Assembly (NCBI RefSeq): GCF_002154335.2
Contig: NZ_MTPX02000041.1
Location: 161,664 to 225,663, forward strand
Direction: 5' to 3'
Length of the DNA: 64,000 nucleotides
Source: Actinomyces ruminis
GTDB lineage: Bacteria; Actinomycetota; Actinomycetes; Actinomycetales; Actinomycetaceae
In this document: piece after piece, positions 8,993 to 16,833 of the stretch
How positions within the stretch are numbered: position 1 is the first letter of the stretch
How the letters are laid out: each line of letters begins with the position of its first letter
Notes under the pieces: generated by a model
The model's database searches: none
Seen by the model: only the letters and a program-made list of their open reading frames with translations
Told to the model about the DNA's origin: nothing
Translations under genes and position numbers: made by a program

Positions 8993-9385
8993 TCAGGCGA
9001 CCGTGACCTTGCGGGTGAAGCGGTTCTCCGAGGTATAGGGCAGGTACGACACCCGCAGACGCAGGTTCACGTACACCTCGTGCTCCCCGGGCGTGAGCCC
9101 GCCGGGGCGCAGCACGGTGATAGTCGCGAAGGTACGCAGTTCCCAGCGCACGTCCGAGACGTCGGCGAGCTCGTCGAAGGTGCGGGTCACGCCGTTGTAG
9201 GTGAAGCGCAGGTCCTCGACGGGCACGGCCTCGCCGTCGACCGTGACCTCGGGGGTCTCGATCATGGACAGTCCCAGGCCGCGGTAGTAGGGGATGTGGC
9301 TCTCGAAGGAGAAGCCCGTCACCTCGCCGTCGGGACCGGTGATGTTGTGGACGGTTCCCTCGCGGATGATCATCTCGTCGAACAT
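8993..9385 (-). CDS. C-glycoside deglycosidase beta subunit-like (DUF6379/CGDB, pair 2)
   Basis: A 130-residue beta-rich protein starting MFDEMIIREG and carrying the family core SHIPYYRGLGLSMIETPEV followed by VDGEAVP, then GLTPGEHEVYVNLRLRVSYLP and a C-terminal RKVTV. The same start (MFD) and end (RTVTV/I) recur in the copies at 33198 and 36604. Its ATG at 9385 lies one base downstream of the alpha-subunit stop, so the two are likely translationally coupled and made in equal amounts. Predicted to form an alpha/beta complex that cleaves the C-C bond of 3-keto C-glycosides in the cytoplasm; this is family-based inference. Confidence 0.78.
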   Translation of the reverse strand: MFDEMIIREGTVHNITGPDGEVTGFSFESHIPYYRGLGLSMIETPEVTVDGEAVPVEDLRFTYNGVTRTFDELADVSDVRWELRTFATITVLRPGGLTPGEHEVYVNLRLRVSYLPYTSENRFTRKVTVA

Positions 9386-9386
9386 G

Positions 9387-10403
9387 TCAGTTCTCCTCTC
9401 CTATGAGTGCCTTGAGCATGGCCTGGTGCGCCGCCACCTGGGTGACGGAGTCGACGGTCTGGGCGTCCTCGATGTGGCGGTTGCCCTCGTACTCGCTGGA
9501 CAGATAACCGTCGTATCCGATCTCGTCCAGGACGGGGACGATCTCGTGGTAGGGGATGGAGTACTCGTGCCAGTAATCGGAGCCGGGGACCTCGTGCATC
9601 TCGAAGAACTTGGCGTGGATGTGCTTGATGAACTCGGCGTGATCGCGCAGGCTGTCCACCGGCTTGGCTCCCATGTGGGTGCCGAATCGAGCAAGCCCCA
9701 GGGTGACGCCGTCGACGCCCTGGCGCTCCAGGCGGTCGAAGAGGGCCTGGGTGTCGCCGTGGGAGTTGTAGGTCTCCACGATCTCGCGGGTGAGTTCCGG
9801 GTCGGCGCCGTCGCGTAGGGCGCGGTCAACCACAACCCGCTGGAGGCGGTGGACGAAGATGCCCATGTCCGGGACGCAGCCGACGACGTCGGCGCCCTGA
9901 CGCTCAGCGACCTCCAGGTGCCGCTTGATCCAGTCGTCCTCGAAGGAGTACGGCGCGTGGACCTCCACGCCCATCCACACGCCGTGGTCGCGCGCGTAGG
10001 GGGCGGCGGACTCGACGACCTCGGGCGGGGTGTTGACGATGATGCGGATGCCCTTGGCGCCGAGCTTGGCGGTGTGCCGGATGTCGCGCTTGAGGGAGTC
10101 GACCATCTCCGAGTGGTTGAGCAGGCGGCCCCGGTAGCGCTTGGTGTCCAGGAACATGTCGTGGACCGTCGGCGTGGTGCCGTACTTCGCCATGAGGTCC
10201 TTCCACCAGGAGTAGAAGGAGTCGGGCAGGTCGGCCTGCCCGGGGAAGGGGAAGCCGGGGATCATCTGTTCGCCGAGGGTCTCAATGCCCAGCGCGCCCT
10301 CCTTGGCGGCTGCGGCGACGCAATCCTCGAGGGTGAAGGTGCCGTGGGCGTACTCGTGCTGGTACGAGTACAGGCTGACTCCGCGTTTGATCTGCGAGGT
10401 CAT
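9387..10403 (-). CDS. C-glycoside deglycosidase alpha subunit-like TIM barrel (pair 2)
   Basis: A 338-residue xylose-isomerase-like TIM barrel. Metal-site residues expected for the family are E147 (GVEVHAPY), D179 (VPDMGIF), H263 (HIHAKFFEM) and E304 (SSEYEGNRH). The N-terminal motif KRGVSLYSYQHEYA is shared with the alpha genes at 33.6 and 37 kb (KRGVTLYALQDAYG). The stop codon nearly touches the beta-subunit start. Start ATG at 10403 follows GAGAGGAG. The gene is separated from the upstream oxidoreductase by 218 bases containing a strong hairpin, so expression of the two parts may be uncoupled. Confidence 0.8.
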   Translation of the reverse strand: MTSQIKRGVSLYSYQHEYAHGTFTLEDCVAAAAKEGALGIETLGEQMIPGFPFPGQADLPDSFYSWWKDLMAKYGTTPTVHDMFLDTKRYRGRLLNHSEMVDSLKRDIRHTAKLGAKGIRIIVNTPPEVVESAAPYARDHGVWMGVEVHAPYSFEDDWIKRHLEVAERQGADVVGCVPDMGIFVHRLQRVVVDRALRDGADPELTREIVETYNSHGDTQALFDRLERQGVDGVTLGLARFGTHMGAKPVDSLRDHAEFIKHIHAKFFEMHEVPGSDYWHEYSIPYHEIVPVLDEIGYDGYLSSEYEGNRHIEDAQTVDSVTQVAAHQAMLKALIGEEN

Positions 10404-10456
10404 GGATGCGCTCCTCTCTGAGTGCGGAATGTGTTTGGAACTTGTAGCGGGATGCG

Positions 10457-10493
10457 GTTCGGCCCCGGCCCCGCGGTGGGACCGGGGCCGAAC
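10457..10493. terminator. Intra-operon hairpin between dehydrogenase and alpha subunit
   Basis: A 16-bp inverted repeat with one mismatch (arms 10457-10472 and 10478-10493, beginning GTTCGGCCCCGG) and a 5-nt loop. It lies in the 218-base gap after the oxidoreductase stop. It could be a partial terminator or an mRNA stabiliser that raises the upstream gene's transcript over the downstream ones. Confidence 0.55.
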
Positions 10494-10621
10494 CTGTTGC
10501 TGTCCGTCAGGTCAGCGCCTGGTAGCGCGGCCGGGACGGTGCGGCGTGTTATCGCGGGGCGACGGCGTGACCGCGGTTGTGCCACGGCGTCGACCCCGCT
10601 GGGTTGTGGGAGAGATCGGGC

Positions 10622-11746
10622 TCAGTCGAAGTAGACGGGCTTGCCGCCCTGAGCCGCGGACTTGTAGATGCCATCGAGAATCTCGGTGACGACGACGGCC
10701 TGGTCAGCGGTCACGTAGGGCTCGGTGTCGTTGAGGATGGCGTCGAGCCACAGGCCGGCCTCCAGGCCACCCATGTAGGAGAAGCCGGTCTGGGCGCCGC
10801 CAACGCCGCCGGCGGAGAAGTAGGCGCCGCCCGCGCCGAAACCGGTGTTGACCTGCTTGCCGCCCTCGATGGAGTTGACGTCAACGATCAGGTTAGCGGA
10901 ACCGGCCGGGTCCTGGATGGTCTCGGCGCCGGCCTCGGTGCCCATGATGGTGATGCAACCCTCGCGCGCGGCCTTGATGTTCAGCGCCCAGGAGGCCTCA
11001 ACGAACAGGGAGGCACCGTTCTTGAAGGTGACGAACCCGAAGGCGGAGTCCTCCACCTCGTAGGTGGCCGGGTCCCACTCGCCACCGATGTTGCCCTCCG
11101 GCTTGTCGGCCAGCTTGTAGTTGACCACGCCGGTGACGGAGGCGACGTCGTAGTTGTTCATCAGCCACAGGGCCACGTCGATCGAGTGGCCGCCCAGGTC
11201 GATGAGCGGGCCGCCGCCCTGCTTGGACTTGTCGGTGAACACGCCCCAGATCGGCACGCCGCGACGACGGGTGGCGTGGGCCTTGGCGGCGTAGATCTCG
11301 CCGAACTTGCCTTCGTCGGCCAGGGCCTTGAGGAACTGGTACTCCTCGCGCTGGCGGTACTGGAAGCCGACGGTGAGCTTCTTGCCGGTCCGCTTGGCGG
11401 TGTCGCGCATCTTGCGGGCGTCCTCACCGGTGACGGCCATCGGCTTCTCCACCATCACGTGCTTGCCGGCCTCCAGGGCGGCACAGGTGATCTCGCAGTG
11501 GTTGGCGTTCCAGGTGCACACGTGCATGACGTCGATGGAGTCGTCGTTCACGAGGTCCATGTAGTCGGTGGTGGTGTAGGCGTCCTCGTTGCCCCACTCC
11601 GCCTTGCCGGCCTCGGCACGCTCGATGTCGAAGTCGCAGAAGGCGACGATCTCGCACTTGTCCTTGTGCTGCGCCAGACCCACCAGGTGCTTCTGGGTTC
11701 CGATGAACCCCAGACCCACGATGCCGATGCGAAGCTTCTTGCTCAT
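10622..11746 (-). CDS. Gfo/Idh/MocA-family NAD(P)-dependent sugar oxidoreductase
   Basis: A 374-residue dehydrogenase. The N-terminal Rossmann fold has GIVGLGFIGTQKH (residues 8-20) and the acidic cofactor-binding strand CDFD. The catalytic EKP motif is at 100-102, and D183 and H187 in LIDLGGHSID complete the usual lysine/aspartate/histidine site. Members of this family oxidise the C3 hydroxyl of glycosides (DgpA-like enzymes), the step needed before C-glycosidic bond cleavage. Its place at the head of an operon with two alpha/beta deglycosidase pairs supports that role. The ATG at 11746 is eight bases after AGGAG. It is the only such dehydrogenase in the window although four alpha/beta pairs are present, so it may serve them all. 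Confidence 0.85.
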   Translation of the reverse strand: MSKKLRIGIVGLGFIGTQKHLVGLAQHKDKCEIVAFCDFDIERAEAGKAEWGNEDAYTTTDYMDLVNDDSIDVMHVCTWNANHCEITCAALEAGKHVMVEKPMAVTGEDARKMRDTAKRTGKKLTVGFQYRQREEYQFLKALADEGKFGEIYAAKAHATRRRGVPIWGVFTDKSKQGGGPLIDLGGHSIDVALWLMNNYDVASVTGVVNYKLADKPEGNIGGEWDPATYEVEDSAFGFVTFKNGASLFVEASWALNIKAAREGCITIMGTEAGAETIQDPAGSANLIVDVNSIEGGKQVNTGFGAGGAYFSAGGVGGAQTGFSYMGGLEAGLWLDAILNDTEPYVTADQAVVVTEILDGIYKSAAQGGKPVYFD

Positions 11747-12233
11747 GTCTGAACTCCTGTGTTCGGGTTGAGCCCGCCGGCAATGGCTGGGCCCGGCAGG
11801 ATGCGTTCCCGCCTCACGGGTTTGATTCAACTCGCCCTCTAGAGCCGATCCCAAGCCCCGCAGAGATAACTTGCGCCCTGGATGTGCATAAGTTGCTGCA
11901 GGCGGTCGGTTCGCATCTCGCCTCATCGACGGGCATCCCCGCCGCCTCGACAGCAACGAGGGGATGGCGGTCAGAATGTCCAAATCCGGCAGAAACGGTC
12001 CCGGGACGCACGCGAGCGCCCAGCGAGACCGTTGGAATCACGCCGTTTTTCCCTCCGGTCCGAGCGGTGTGGCGGGCGTTTATGCCGTTCTTGGACAATT
12101 CCTCGGCCCGACCGGGCCGACCGGTGCTTGCTGGCGGTTGAGTTTCACGACGTGGTAGCGGAAAGCCGCACCGGCCGACACTCACCGAGCCCATTACGAG
12201 GCCCGAGCATGACGCCGTGCCAATGGGCCGGCC
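11747..12233. other. Intergenic region upstream of the deglycosidase operon
   Basis: A 487-base gap between the operon start and the lacI-type gene. Reading frames here lack coding character. It must carry the leftward operon promoter. AACTT-containing half-sites around 11868-11895 (on the minus strand AACTTATGC and CAAGTTATC) could be an operator or -10 region, but I cannot assign it firmly. Confidence 0.4.
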
Positions 12234-13265
12234 CTACGGGAGTACCGTCGACCCCCGCACGATCAACTCTGGAGTGAGCACAACCCGCTGGTGGACGTGG
12301 TCACCGTCCCGGTTCATCTCGTCCAGAAGCAGGCGCACAGCCGCGGCACCCATCTCCTGCCCCTTCATGGCGATGCTGGTTAGTGGCACTCGGCAATCCC
12401 CCGCGGAACTGTTGCGGTCACACCCCATGACGGCGATTTCGTCGGGGACGGTAATACCCGCCTCGCTCAGTCCCTCGACCAGGCCGGAGGCGAGCGAGTC
12501 GGACACGCCTATGATGCCGTCAGGACGGGTATCGGGGCCCCTTCCGGCGATCTGGCGCGCCACGGTCAGCCCATCCGCCTCCTTGACTCCATCGGCCATG
12601 ATCTCCTCGAAGGATGCGGCTCCCGCAGCCTCACGCATGGCACGCCGCGCCCCCCTGCGCCGCAGCCGGACCGGCTGGTAGTACTCGTCACCGCCCGCCG
12701 CGAAGACGATCCGTCGGCAGCCGATGTCCAACATGTGCCGTACCGCGAGATAGCCAACCTGCTCGTTGTCGACGACGACGGTGCACAAGTTGTCGTCCCC
12801 CTGGTCGTAGTTGATAAGAACCACGGGGGTCTGGCGGGCCTTCAGGCGAGCCACGTGCTCCGAGGAGTCCTGCATGGGGGCCAGGAGCAGTCCCGCCACG
12901 CGCGCCTCGTTGAAGGAATCGACGTTGTCCCCCTGGGCACCGAAGTCGTCGGCGCTGTCCGCCAGCAGCAGGTTGTGTCCGGCGGCGCGGGCTGCTGCCT
13001 GTGCGCCCCGCGCCACATCGACAAACATGGAGTTTGAGAGGTTTATAACTACAAGCCCCAGGGCCCCGGATCTACCGGAGGCGAGGGTACTGGCGTTGGC
13101 ATTGCGGACGAAGCCGAGTTCGTCGATCGCCATCCGCACTCGCTCGATAGCGGCTGCCGAGACGCGCTCGGGGTGGTTGAGAACATTCGACGCGGTGCCC
13201 AGTGACACCCCGGCCCGGTCTGCGACATCGCGCAGACGCGGCGGCCGCTGCGTACGTGTGGGCAC
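12234..13265 (-). CDS. LacI-family transcriptional regulator
   Basis: A 343-residue regulator with an N-terminal LacI helix-turn-helix and hinge (LRDVADRAGVSLGTASNVLN, residues about 10-30) and a periplasmic-binding-protein-like effector domain (LGLVVINLSNSMFVDVARG onward; PDGIIGVSDSLASGLVEGL near 250). It ends in VRGSTVLP. It lies 46 bases downstream of the permease genes and is probably the last gene of the ABC operon. The two GAAGCGCTTC palindromes in the divergent region at 16.5-16.75 kb are the likely operators, so it would control the importer, itself and the divergent GH78-like gene in response to a sugar ligand. Confidence 0.88.
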   Translation of the reverse strand: MPTRTQRPPRLRDVADRAGVSLGTASNVLNHPERVSAAAIERVRMAIDELGFVRNANASTLASGRSGALGLVVINLSNSMFVDVARGAQAAARAAGHNLLLADSADDFGAQGDNVDSFNEARVAGLLLAPMQDSSEHVARLKARQTPVVLINYDQGDDNLCTVVVDNEQVGYLAVRHMLDIGCRRIVFAAGGDEYYQPVRLRRRGARRAMREAAGAASFEEIMADGVKEADGLTVARQIAGRGPDTRPDGIIGVSDSLASGLVEGLSEAGITVPDEIAVMGCDRNSSAGDCRVPLTSIAMKGQEMGAAAVRLLLDEMNRDGDHVHQRVVLTPELIVRGSTVLP

Positions 13266-13311
13266 CTGTCGAACACCTCCCTTACCACCCCGAGCGCACG
13301 GAGCCGCCCGG

Positions 13312-14168
13312 TCACCCCTTCACGGCGCCCGCCGTCATGCCCTCCTGGATCTGCCGATTGAAGAAGGCGTACATGATGAGCGGCGGTATGGTGATCAGTA
13401 GGACATCCATGAACAGCAGGTTCCACTGGTTCAGGCCTTGGGACTGGTAATTGTACAGCGTGAGCTGGACGGTCTCGTTGCCAGCACCCGGCAGGAAGTA
13501 CAAGGCGTAGGTGAAGTCGTTGAAGACGGTCACCGCCTGTACCACGATCACCGTGACAATCGTCGACTTCAGTAGCGGGAAGATGACCCGGAAGAACAGG
13601 CGCAGCGGGCCCGCGCCGTCGATCACAGCCGCCTCGTCCAGTTCTCTGGGGATCGTCTCCACGAAGGCACGGAACAGCAGGATGCAGAACGAGAGCCCGA
13701 AAGCTACGTGGACGGCGATCAAGCCGGCCAGAGTCTTGTACAGCCCTAGCCCCTCCAGAACCCAGATGGTCGGGACGACAGCTGGAGGATGATGAGTCCC
13801 ATCATGACGAACAGATTGATGATGCCGTTCCACCGCGACCGACGCCGTTGCAGGACGTAGCCGACCATCGCGCCCAAGATCACCTGGATCGCTACGGCGA
13901 GCACCGTTACGACGGCAGAGTTGACGAAGGCACGTATCAGCACGTAGTCCTGGGTGGCGATCACTGCTTTGAAGTTCTCTACGAAGGCCCACTGGGTGGG
14001 CAATGAAAACTCCAGCAGGGAGGCTTCCTTCTGCGTCTTCCCCGCCGTCAGCACAATGAAGACGAACGGCACGATGAAGATCACGACGCTGACTAGGATC
14101 GCGATGATCCCCGGCACCAGACCTTTGCGAGTACGCCGTCTTCCGGCGAAAGGTGCGGTGGCACTCAT
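13312..14168 (-). CDS. Sugar ABC permease, MalG/CUT1 type, one frame break
   Basis: The inner-membrane permease partner of the importer. The first part has helices near GIIAILVSVVIFIVPFVFIV and NSAVVTVLAVAIQVILGAMV. After the break come VVPTIWVLEGLGLYKT, the EAA loop (IPRELDEAAVIDGAGPLRLFF) and the C-terminal QIQEGMTAGAVKG, all typical of MalG-like CUT1 permeases. The frame breaks at about 13790, where one C seems missing; restoring it gives LII-PPAVVPTIW and 286 codons. The start is taken as the ATG at 14168 (MSATAP), which overlaps the stop of the upstream permease as ATGA; a start 27 bases earlier also exists. Confidence 0.85.
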
Positions 14169-15106
14169 GATTGGTCGCCCTTCCTGTTTAGCCACGCGTT
14201 GAGAGGAATCACGATCACCGCGATCACGAGGAACAGCACAACGTTGCCCGCTGTCGACAGGCCGTAGAACCCCGCCTGGTACTGCTTATAGATGACCGAG
14301 GCGATCACGTCGGAGGAGAATCCGGGGCCGCCACGGGTCATGGTCCAGATGAGGTCGAAGGACCGCAGTCCGCCGATGAGCGACAGGATGATGACAGTCA
14401 CCGTCGCCGGCCGGCACAGGGGCAGGGTGATGTTCTTAAAGATCTGCCAGGCACCGGCGCCATCCACCTTCGCCGCCTCGACGAACTCGTGAGGAATAGC
14501 GACGATGCCGGAGATGTAGATGACGGTGGCCAGCCCGACTCCCTTCCAGACGTCGACGCCGGCTACGGAGAAGAGCGCGAGGTTCGGGTCGGTCAGCCAG
14601 CCGGGACCGTCAATGCCGACGACGGCTAGCACTCGGTTGACCAACCCGTCCCGCGGATCAAGCAGTACCTTCCAGGTCACGCCGACCCCGATGGTGGAAA
14701 CCAGCACCGGGAAGAAAACAACGGACCGCAGGTAGTTGCGCCCGAAGACCTGCGAGGTGAGCAGGACCGCGAGGGCGAGTCCCAGGACAACCTTGGTCCC
14801 CGAGGTGACGAAGGCGTAGATGAAGGTGTTGATGAAGCCCTTCACCAAGGAGGGCTCCTTGAAGAACTGGACAAAGTTGTCCAGTCCGATGAACTCCATG
14901 TCGAACAGGGTCCAGCGTGTTAGGGAGAAGTAGAACGAGGCGACCGTCGGGATCAGGAAGAGAATGACAAAGAACAATGCTGCGGGGATGTGGAAGTACA
15001 GCGGGTAGTACTTGTCCAGGCCCCGCCCTTTACGCTTCGCCTTCCTGACCCGGGCCGCCTTCTTCGAAGCCCCGCCCGAAGCTGCGGGTGCGGTTGTAGC
15101 AGTCAT
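14165..15106 (-). CDS. Sugar ABC permease, MalF/CUT1 type
   Basis: A 313-residue permease with six predicted helices, the first being FHIPAALFFVILFLIPTVAS. The EAA-loop consensus IPHEFVEAAKVDGAGAWQIF lies near residue 205 and docks the ABC ATPase. The N-terminus is lysine/arginine-rich and cytoplasmic. The start at the ATG at 15106 (MTATTAPAAS) has GGAG seven bases upstream. It overlaps the following permease by four bases. No ATPase gene is in this operon, as is common for actinobacterial CUT1 systems that share one MsiK-like ATPase. Confidence 0.9.
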   Translation of the reverse strand: MTATTAPAASGGASKKAARVRKAKRKGRGLDKYYPLYFHIPAALFFVILFLIPTVASFYFSLTRWTLFDMEFIGLDNFVQFFKEPSLVKGFINTFIYAFVTSGTKVVLGLALAVLLTSQVFGRNYLRSVVFFPVLVSTIGVGVTWKVLLDPRDGLVNRVLAVVGIDGPGWLTDPNLALFSVAGVDVWKGVGLATVIYISGIVAIPHEFVEAAKVDGAGAWQIFKNITLPLCRPATVTVIILSLIGGLRSFDLIWTMTRGGPGFSSDVIASVIYKQYQAGFYGLSTAGNVVLFLVIAVIVIPLNAWLNRKGDQS

Positions 15107-15122
15107 GATCACTCCGAATGAT

Positions 15123-15156
15123 GTGTGGGGGCGGGCCGCCGGACCCGCCCCCACAC
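15123..15156. terminator. Hairpin between binding-protein and permease genes
   Basis: A perfect 13-bp inverted repeat (15123-15135 and 15144-15156, arms starting GTGTGGGGGC) with an 8-nt loop in the 62-base gap after the binding-protein stop. Hairpins in this position commonly give higher binding-protein than permease expression by partial termination or mRNA protection. Confidence 0.65.
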
Positions 15157-15168
15157 GGCGGTTGCCTG

Positions 15169-16482
15169 TCACCAACCCTCAAGGCCGAGCTGCTGCGCCT
15201 GTTTCTCGACATCCTGGTCATACAGTGCAGCGCCCTCGGCGGCCGTCGAGATACCGGAACCGACCTGAACGGTGATCTGCTCAAGCGAAGGCCCCTTGAT
15301 CGGCGAGAGGAACTCCAGTGCCAGGCCGGTGTTGTCCTCCTCGTAGTAGGGGGTCATATCGCCAACCAGCGAAGTGGCGGTGCTAGGAAGCTCGCAGCCA
15401 TCAATCACGAACGGGCCGCCAACCGTGATTGCCGAGCCCATGACAGAGCAGGCATCCGGAGTAGCCAGCCAGTCCAGGAGCTCGTAGGCGGCGTCGAGCT
15501 TCGCCCCCTCGGTGGTCTTGGGAATGTACATGCCGTTCGGCGTGCCGATAGTCAGCGTGGTGTTGGCTGCGTCATCGGCGGGAATCGCGAAGACGCCGAG
15601 TGACGCGTCGGCATCCGGATAGTTCTCCCCGATGGCCGCAGAAACGTTCGAAGTCAGCATCGGATAGTGGGCCGCAGTTCCCTCGGCGAGCATCTTGACA
15701 CCGTCGTCGTACGTAGCGGAAGCGAAGTCGTCGTTCAGGTAGCCAGCGTCATAGACATCCTGCAGGTGCTGGAAGCCTGCGAAGGCGGGATCGTCAACGT
15801 ACTTGGCCTTATTTGCCGTGTAGTTGTCGGCCCACTCGGGATCCGCAGCCAGCACGTTGGCGGCGTCACCGAGGACCATGACCTGCGAAGTCCAGGTGTC
15901 GGAGTAGGTCTGCACCACCGGAGTAATACCAGCAGCCTCGATAGCCTCGTTGTTGTCCATGAATTCCTCCCAAGACTCGGGCACATCCAAGCCGAGCTGG
16001 TCATAGACATCCTTGTTGTAGATCATTCCGAAGGCGAAGGAGGCACCGACCGGCAGACCGTACAGGCCATTATCCGTGGAGGCCGCCTGCGTCCAGTTGT
16101 CGTCAACCTTGTCGGCCCATTCCTGATCGGACAGATCCACGAGTGTGGAGTCGGGACTCAGCGCCTTAAGCAGCGAGCCGGAGTTGTACCAAAACAGGTC
16201 GTTCATATCCCCCGTAGACAGACGGGTCTTGACTAGGTTGTCGCCCTCGGATCCGGAGGGGTGAGTCTCGTAGGAAATCTGAATGTCCTCGTGAGAGGAG
16301 TTGAACGACTCCACCAACGGGTCCCAAAGGGCGATCGACGAGGGATCGGAGTCGATGTAGATCGAGAGCTCGGTGACGCCGTCGGCAGAGTCGTCTCCAG
16401 TGCCTGAGCCGCAGGCGCTGAGACCCAGCGCCCCGACCAGGGTAACGGCCGCCAGGGCAGCCATAGACTTGCGGATTCTCAT
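15169..16482 (-). CDS. Sugar ABC importer solute-binding lipoprotein
   Basis: A 437-residue CUT1-type binding protein. A signal peptide with lipobox LSAC places the lipidated Cys at residue 24. The mature part starts acidic (GSGTGDDSADG) and shows binding-protein features such as LYIDSDPSSIALWDPLVESF-like residues 40-60, a GLYGLPVGASF hinge strand and a C-terminal helix. It captures sugar outside the membrane and delivers it to the two permeases downstream. It is the first gene of the ABC operon, with a good promoter and a LacI-type operator 70-120 bases upstream. The substrate is unknown; context suggests an oligosaccharide or glycoside. Confidence 0.92.
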   Translation of the reverse strand: MRIRKSMAALAAVTLVGALGLSACGSGTGDDSADGVTELSIYIDSDPSSIALWDPLVESFNSSHEDIQISYETHPSGSEGDNLVKTRLSTGDMNDLFWYNSGSLLKALSPDSTLVDLSDQEWADKVDDNWTQAASTDNGLYGLPVGASFAFGMIYNKDVYDQLGLDVPESWEEFMDNNEAIEAAGITPVVQTYSDTWTSQVMVLGDAANVLAADPEWADNYTANKAKYVDDPAFAGFQHLQDVYDAGYLNDDFASATYDDGVKMLAEGTAAHYPMLTSNVSAAIGENYPDADASLGVFAIPADDAANTTLTIGTPNGMYIPKTTEGAKLDAAYELLDWLATPDACSVMGSAITVGGPFVIDGCELPSTATSLVGDMTPYYEEDNTGLALEFLSPIKGPSLEQITVQVGSGISTAAEGAALYDQDVEKQAQQLGLEGW

Positions 16483-16548
16483 GTGGGATGTCCTCCATGT
16501 GTGGATGCCTTCGCCGCTCCTCCGTTGGAGTGACGTGAGCCATGAAAC

Positions 16549-16560
16549 TGAAGCGCTTCA
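16549..16560. promoter_or_regulatory. LacI-type operator upstream of the ABC operon
   Basis: The perfect 12-bp palindrome TGAAGCGCTTCA, a CG-centred LacI-family operator. It sits just downstream of the predicted -10 of the leftward promoter, a position suited to repression by the LacI protein encoded at 12234-13265. Confidence 0.75.
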
Positions 16561-16570
16561 TTGCAGGCTC

Positions 16571-16600
16571 AGGATAGCCGCGGGCCACAGAGATCGTCAA
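16571..16600 (-). promoter_or_regulatory. Promoter of the sugar ABC operon
   Basis: On the minus strand a -35 TTGACG (16600-16595) and a -10 TATCCT (16576-16571) are separated by 18 bases. Transcription would start within or next to the TGAAGCGCTTCA operator. Confidence 0.6.
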
Positions 16601-16742
16601 GCAGCTATGTCGGAGCCGGCGCCTCCGAACGACACAGGCCGACAAAATGGCATAATATCGGTGTTTCGATCGCACGTACACCTTCCCGAACAGAGGCCTT
16701 CAGACATACATCCCCGACCCTCGAGCTTGCGTCCAACACTCC

Positions 16743-16752
16743 GAAGCGCTTC
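16743..16752. promoter_or_regulatory. Second LacI-type operator, upstream of the GH78-like gene
   Basis: The palindrome GAAGCGCTTC, sharing the operator core found 190 bases away. It lies between a possible rightward -35 (TTGCGT, 16726-16731) and -10 (TTCAAT, 16750-16755). The pair of operators suggests coordinated or looped repression of both divergent units. Confidence 0.55.
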
Positions 16753-16833
16753 AATACAGACCTGCGGGCATCCGAGCAGATCGCGGTCCCGCACAATGCA
16801 GCGCGGCAACCACTTCCCCTGCGAGGTACACAC

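Noticed and set aside
7402..9006. Rightward 534-codon open frame over the deglycosidase genes
   Set aside because: It is the antisense of three well-supported genes and has the V/L/G/H-rich composition of a complementary frame.
11814..12194. Leftward 126-codon frame upstream of the deglycosidase operon
   Set aside because: No domain or ribosome site; it lies where a promoter is needed.
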